From: Candidatus Zixiibacteriota bacterium
GTDB taxonomy: Bacteria > Zixibacteria > MSB-5A5 > GN15 > JAAZOE01
Reading direction: 5' to 3'
NCBI GenBank assembly: GCA_028700875.1
Contig: JAQVRW010000019.1
Coordinates: forward strand, 1 to 17,633
Length of the DNA stretch: 17,633 bases
The notes beneath the pieces were generated by a model, which was not told where the DNA came from, did not search any database, and saw only the letters and a list, made by a program, of their open reading frames with translations. The stretch's first letter is position 1, and each line of letters starts with the position of its first letter. Position numbers and translations under genes: made by a program. This document shows, piece after piece, positions 13,776-17,633 of the stretch.

Positions 13776-15184
13776 GCTCCGCCTCCGTTGAACGCATCTC
13801 CCGTGCCGCCGACGTTGAGCGATTTCACGCGCACTGTCGGCATACCGACTCCGACCGGCGCCTGCTGTCCCTTGCCGCATCGCCCGCCCATATGGGTGAT
13901 TTCCAGGTCGTTGCCGACCATGTCGATGTCGCGAAGCGCATCCATTCCCCGGCCGATGATCGAGGCGCCCTTGACCGGGTAGGTCAGTTGGCCGTCTTCG
14001 ATCATGTATCCCAACTTGACCGACGTTATGAATTCGCCGGTAATCACGTTGACTTGGCCGCCGCCGCCGGCGTCAACCGCATACAGCCCGCGCTTGGTGT
14101 CCCGGATGATTTCCTCCGGGTCGCTGTTCCCGGCCAAAATGAAAGTGTTGCGCATGCGCGGAATGGGGGGATATTTGTATGATTCACGTCGGGCCGACCC
14201 GGTCAACGCCGCGTGCGCCTTGCGGGCGGTCAACGAGGAATGCAGATACATTTGCAGGACGCCGCGGTCGATCAGGACCGTACGTTGCGACGGCGTACCT
14301 TCATCGTCGAATTCGAACGACCCCGGATAACCGGCCAGAGTGCCATCGTCCACCAGCGACACCAGCGGGGAAGCCACGGCCTGTCCGATTAGTCCGCCGA
14401 ACACCGAACCCTTTTCCACCAGATCGGCCTCCATGCCGTGGCCGCACGATTCGTGAAAGAGGATGCCGTTTTCGCCCCGCGCGAAAATCACCGGCATTTC
14501 TCCCCGGGGACAATCACGGGCGTCCAGCGCGGTGGCGGCGATTTTCGCGGCTTTGGAGGCCATCGCCTCGGGGGAATTCTCGCCCGTCAATGCCTCCAGA
14601 CCCTGATAAAACGACCGGGCAAGGATACCGCTTTCCCTCGTGCCGTTACGGTCCAGAATCACCATGACGGCGAATTCGGTCAATCCCAGCGTTTGGGTGA
14701 GTATGCTGTCGTTTAAGGTGCTGGCCAGGAAGATATCGCGTTGATGATCGCGATACCGGATGGTCGCCTGCGAGCAATGGGGGGTCGACCAAGCCGCCTC
14801 TTCGCCCCGTTTCACGATATCCACTTTGGTTTCGGTCGCCGCCGGGGCCGCCGGGATCGCGAACGGATAGTGCCAACGGGTCATCTGTCTCCGCAGGTCG
14901 ATGACGCCGGTCTGCTTTCCGGCGTCGCCGGCGGCGTCCCGGACATAGGCGGCCAGCCTTAAAAGGGCCGCTTCCTCGAAGGAATCGCCGATGGCGTAGC
15001 AGGTCTTATCACCGATCACCACGCGGATGCCGACCCCATGTTCGGCATACAGGTCGGTCCGCAGTTTGCGGTCGTCCGAAAGCACCAGGTTGTACACCGC
15101 CCGTTCCACAAACAGATCGGCGTAGTCGGCGCCCTTGCCGACCGTCACGGCAAGGACTTTTTTGGCCAGGTCCTGTTCGATCAC
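13772..15184 (-). CDS. tldD: TldD metalloprotease subunit
   Basis: The product is 470 residues from the GTG at 15184, with GAAGGGA seven or eight bases upstream. The zinc motif HESCGH (residues 244-249, within ILFHESCGHGMEADL) is intact. The C-terminal block GGRCGKGQQAPVG is present, whose Cys436 is the likely third ligand in this family. The N-terminal domain (ADYADLFVERA, then GVGIRVVIGDKTCYA) holds the substrate channel in known structures. It is the catalytic subunit of the cytoplasmic TldD/E peptidase. It overlaps tldE by four bases and follows the S46 peptidase by 19 bases, so all three are probably on one transcript. No modified-peptide precursor gene was seen nearby, so a housekeeping peptide-degradation role is more likely than bacteriocin maturation. 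Confidence 0.95.
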   Translation of the reverse strand: MIEQDLAKKVLAVTVGKGADYADLFVERAVYNLVLSDDRKLRTDLYAEHGVGIRVVIGDKTCYAIGDSFEEAALLRLAAYVRDAAGDAGKQTGVIDLRRQMTRWHYPFAIPAAPAATETKVDIVKRGEEAAWSTPHCSQATIRYRDHQRDIFLASTLNDSILTQTLGLTEFAVMVILDRNGTRESGILARSFYQGLEALTGENSPEAMASKAAKIAATALDARDCPRGEMPVIFARGENGILFHESCGHGMEADLVEKGSVFGGLIGQAVASPLVSLVDDGTLAGYPGSFEFDDEGTPSQRTVLIDRGVLQMYLHSSLTARKAHAALTGSARRESYKYPPIPRMRNTFILAGNSDPEEIIRDTKRGLYAVDAGGGGQVNVITGEFITSVKLGYMIEDGQLTYPVKGASIIGRGMDALRDIDMVGNDLEITHMGGRCGKGQQAPVGVGMPTVRVKSLNVGGTGDAFNGGGA

Positions 15185-15203
15185 GACAGATCCCTTCCGT
15201 CGG

Positions 15204-17378
15204 TTAATGTATCGTCAACTCTTTCAGGAGCCCATCGAGGTGGTACACGTTTTCCAACAGGAACAGGATATACCGGGTGTCCACGACGATGGCCCGAGCC
15301 AATTGCGAGTTGTACATGTAATCCGCGGAGACGCCTTCATAATCGGTGTCGAAATCAAGACCGATCAATTCCCCTTTGCCGTTGATCACCGGACTGCCGG
15401 AGCTGCCGTTGGTGCCGCTGTTGGAAGTCACGAAATTGACCGGCATGTCGCCGAGGACGGGGTCGGCGTAGCGGCCGAAATTCTTGTCGGCATACGCCTG
15501 TTTCAATTCCGCGGGGACAATGAACGGGTAAACGCCGGTTTCCTTTTCCATCACGCCGGTCAGGCTGGTCATGTAGCGATAGGTGATGGCATCACGCGGG
15601 GCATACCCGGCCACCGCGCCATAATTGAATCGCTGCGTGCCGTTGGCGTCCGGATACATGTTCCCGTTTTTCCATTCCCGGTAGGCCTGCATCAATAAAG
15701 GCTCCAGCCGGTCCGATTCCCCAGCGGCCTGTTTGGTGCGAGCCTCATATTCGTCGAATTCCGGCATGAGTGCGACGGCCAGTTTCATAAAAGGATCGTC
15801 CGATTTTTCCAGGTCGCTCTTCTTCATCCCCAACGCCGCCAACCGTTGTTTCGTTTCCGTCAGGTTCGTTTTCGAATAGAGCATATCGAGGTATTGATCC
15901 AGGGCCATCTCCCGTTCGGTTCGGGACTGACCCGCGCATATCTTCTCGATAGCCTCGATCTTCTGGCCTGCTGGAAGGTCCAGCGCCGTCACCATGAAAT
16001 ACCGCAACAACCGTTTGTCGGCCGCCGGGACCAGGTTGATCTGCAGGTCCTCCAGCCCCTTCCGAATCTGCAATGAATCGCGATCCTGGTACCCTTCTTC
16101 CCGGTCGATATCCTTCTTTTCCCGCTCCACGGACCATTTATAAATCTTCCTGGCGTTGTTCATCACTTGCGGAACATATGCGAACCAACCCATGAAGAAA
16201 TCTTTCTCGCGGGTCTTTGACTTTGCCTGGGTAAGGCTGTCCAGGGCCGGCAGGACATGGCCGAATTTTTTGGCCAATTCGGGGCGGGAGTCGATAAACT
16301 GCGTCAATTCCTTTTCCTCGGCCCACTTCTGACCGAGAATGTCGGACTGACGGTATCCCTTCATGATGCCCCCGTACTTCTTGTAATAATTGTCCATGCC
16401 GGTCATGCGCGATTCCAACCGGATGGCGACGGCCGAGTCTTTGGCCGATTCTTCGTCCATGATCTCAAGACAGTCATGATACACGCGCACCGACTGGGGA
16501 TAATAATATTCAAACAGATCCTCGATATTGCTGGCATAGGTATAGCGATGGGTGACGCCCGGGAAGCCCATCATCATGGTAAAATCACCCTCTTTGACTC
16601 CGGCCGATGAGACCGGCAACCATACTTTCGGGTGATAGGGGACGTTGGCCGTCGAATAATCGGCCGGTTTGCCGTCGGGGCCCACATACGCCCGCAGAAA
16701 CGAAAAGTCGCCGACATGACGCGGCCACATCCAGTTATCGATACTGCCGCCGAAATTGCCGATCGCGTCGGGCGGAGCATAAACAAGGCGGATATCCCGG
16801 ATTCTGAAAAACGTGTAGAGGATGTACTGCGAACCGCCGAACATGGAAACCACGCGGCACTTGACCTCGCGCCCCTTTTCCGCCTCGCGGATGATCCGTT
16901 TGGTGGCGCTTTCGATCGCATCGTGCCGTTTGCGGCCGGTCATTTCGTCGCCGATTCCCTTGAGAACCCGCGCCGTCACGTCTTTGGTGTCCAGAATCAC
17001 GTTGACTTCATATCCCAGCGCGGGAATTTCCTTGTCCCGCGTGGGGGCATAAAATCCGTCGAGGATAAAGTTCTGTTGTATCGTACTTTGTTTCTGGATG
17101 GCGCCGAAAGCCACGTGATGGTTGGTAACCAGAAGGCCATCCGCCGAAAGAAACGAGGCGGTGCCGCCGCTCAGGTTGACCACGGCGTTGGACAACCCCA
17201 TTCCCTGGGGGTCATAGATTTGCGTCCTGTCCAGCATCAACCCCTGGGCTTTCATGCTGTCGAACGGCAGTTTATCCAGATCATAAAGAGGCCACATCCC
17301 CTGCCCGGCTTGGACCGGTTGTACTCCGGCCGCGGCCAGGAATACGAACATCCCAATGATGAATTGCCTTATATGCAT
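15204..17378 (-). CDS. exported S46-family dipeptidyl-peptidase
   Basis: The ATG at 17378 is chosen from three in-frame starts because AAGGAG lies seven bases upstream and the product then opens with a signal peptide (MHIRQFIIGMFVFLAAAG, end at VQAGQG). The 724-residue length is normal for DPP7/DPP11 enzymes. The family opening GMWPLYDL is present, and the chymotrypsin-like triad is intact: His88 in LLVTNHHVAF, Asp214 in GGSIDNWMWPRH and Ser660 in GTNGSSGSPVING. The helical domain typical of S46 covers roughly 270-560. The S1-pocket position 18 residues after the Ser, Gly in DPP7 and Arg in DPP11, is Thr678 here, so specificity cannot be assigned to either. These enzymes remove dipeptides from peptide N-termini outside the cytoplasm. 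It leads the operon with tldD and tldE. A poor promoter-like TTGAAT lies near 17430. Confidence 0.95.
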   Translation of the reverse strand: MHIRQFIIGMFVFLAAAGVQPVQAGQGMWPLYDLDKLPFDSMKAQGLMLDRTQIYDPQGMGLSNAVVNLSGGTASFLSADGLLVTNHHVAFGAIQKQSTIQQNFILDGFYAPTRDKEIPALGYEVNVILDTKDVTARVLKGIGDEMTGRKRHDAIESATKRIIREAEKGREVKCRVVSMFGGSQYILYTFFRIRDIRLVYAPPDAIGNFGGSIDNWMWPRHVGDFSFLRAYVGPDGKPADYSTANVPYHPKVWLPVSSAGVKEGDFTMMMGFPGVTHRYTYASNIEDLFEYYYPQSVRVYHDCLEIMDEESAKDSAVAIRLESRMTGMDNYYKKYGGIMKGYRQSDILGQKWAEEKELTQFIDSRPELAKKFGHVLPALDSLTQAKSKTREKDFFMGWFAYVPQVMNNARKIYKWSVEREKKDIDREEGYQDRDSLQIRKGLEDLQINLVPAADKRLLRYFMVTALDLPAGQKIEAIEKICAGQSRTEREMALDQYLDMLYSKTNLTETKQRLAALGMKKSDLEKSDDPFMKLAVALMPEFDEYEARTKQAAGESDRLEPLLMQAYREWKNGNMYPDANGTQRFNYGAVAGYAPRDAITYRYMTSLTGVMEKETGVYPFIVPAELKQAYADKNFGRYADPVLGDMPVNFVTSNSGTNGSSGSPVINGKGELIGLDFDTDYEGVSADYMYNSQLARAIVVDTRYILFLLENVYHLDGLLKELTIH

Positions 17379-17442
17379 CGCTCGTCTCCTTTTTGGCATA
17401 TCCGGCAATAAGCGCAATTAACGTCGGAAATTCAAGAAGATA

Positions 17443-17633
17443 TCATGATTTGACGGTCGAAATCCGGTGCCATTTGGCGCGGAATTCCCGCAGTTCGGTG
17501 ATATCGAGAGTGATGGACAGAATGCGGCGTCGGGCTTCCTCGGTCGGCGGAACGCGGGTGATGATTCCCCAGGGGGCTGCTACCAACGACCGGCCCTGCA
17601 AATCGCCTCCCCAGAGACGGCCCACGGCGCAGC
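17443..17633 (-). CDS. C-terminal fragment of a carbon-nitrogen (nitrilase-superfamily) hydrolase
   Basis: The frame is open to the right edge of the window, so only about 63 C-terminal residues are visible. They read like the end of a nitrilase-superfamily domain: a VGRLWGGDLQGRSLVAAPWG block (compare N-x-VG...F-x-G-x-S-x-I-x-P-x-G) followed by ILSITLDITELREFRAKW (compare the closing strand and R-rich helix). The catalytic Glu, Lys and Cys lie upstream, outside the window, so activity and substrate cannot be judged. The gene ends 65 bases before the S46 start and is transcribed in the same direction. Confidence 0.65.
   Translation of the reverse strand, partial: CAVGRLWGGDLQGRSLVAAPWGIITRVPPTEEARRRILSITLDITELREFRAKWHRISTVKS

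Noticed and set aside
13776..13880. N-terminal extension of tldE
   Set aside because: It overlaps tldD out of frame. The ATGA overlap and GGAGG support the start at 13775.
1..17633. tRNA, rRNA, insertion sequence or prophage genes
   Set aside because: No cloverleaf with a CCA or T-loop motif, no transposase or integrase motif, and no terminal inverted repeats with target duplications were seen.

Overview
The window reads as bacterial chromosomal DNA of moderately high GC, with dense operons on both strands and clear Shine-Dalgarno sites (AAGGAGG, GGAGG). Several products carry signal peptides. Two DUF3857/transglutaminase-like proteins, an S46 dipeptidyl-peptidase, a TldD/TldE pair, a PF13189-type cytidylate kinase-like protein and cytochrome bd together suggest a Gram-negative, anaerobic or microaerobic organism with an outer membrane. 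An FCB-group or candidate-phylum lineage such as Zixibacteria would fit. This placement is inference from gene content only; there is no rRNA marker.

Left part, + strand (1-8587): a truncated secreted protein of unknown function; a promoter followed by a probable small outer-membrane beta-barrel protein; two adjacent exported DUF3857/transglutaminase-like paralogues, of which the first has lost its catalytic Cys and His while the second keeps the full triad; a small four-helix membrane protein; and cydA-cydB, the two main subunits of cytochrome bd quinol oxidase, overlapping by ATGA.

Middle part, - strand (8693-12039): convergent with cydB is a 109-residue orphan protein with a helical N-terminus and a 47-residue tail containing 13 Trp plus many Pro, Tyr, Cys and His; it is the most unusual object here. 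Upstream of it a likely operon runs leftward: an Mpv17/PMP22-like membrane protein, a YihY/BrkB membrane protein, a cytidylate kinase-like protein, and a GNAT acetyltransferase that appears to have lost its acetyl-CoA-binding core by an in-frame deletion.

The 353-base gap at 12040-12392 holds a promoter for that operon and a cluster of strong inverted repeats, two of which share the layout GGTCACA...CTTC...GACC and look like members of a dispersed repeat family.

Right part, - strand (12393-17633): a tight operon of an exported S46 dipeptidyl-peptidase, tldD and tldE (pmbA-like), which would link extracytoplasmic dipeptide release with cytoplasmic peptide processing. The window ends in the C-terminus of a nitrilase-superfamily hydrolase. 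No tRNA, rRNA, CRISPR array, insertion sequence or phage gene was seen.
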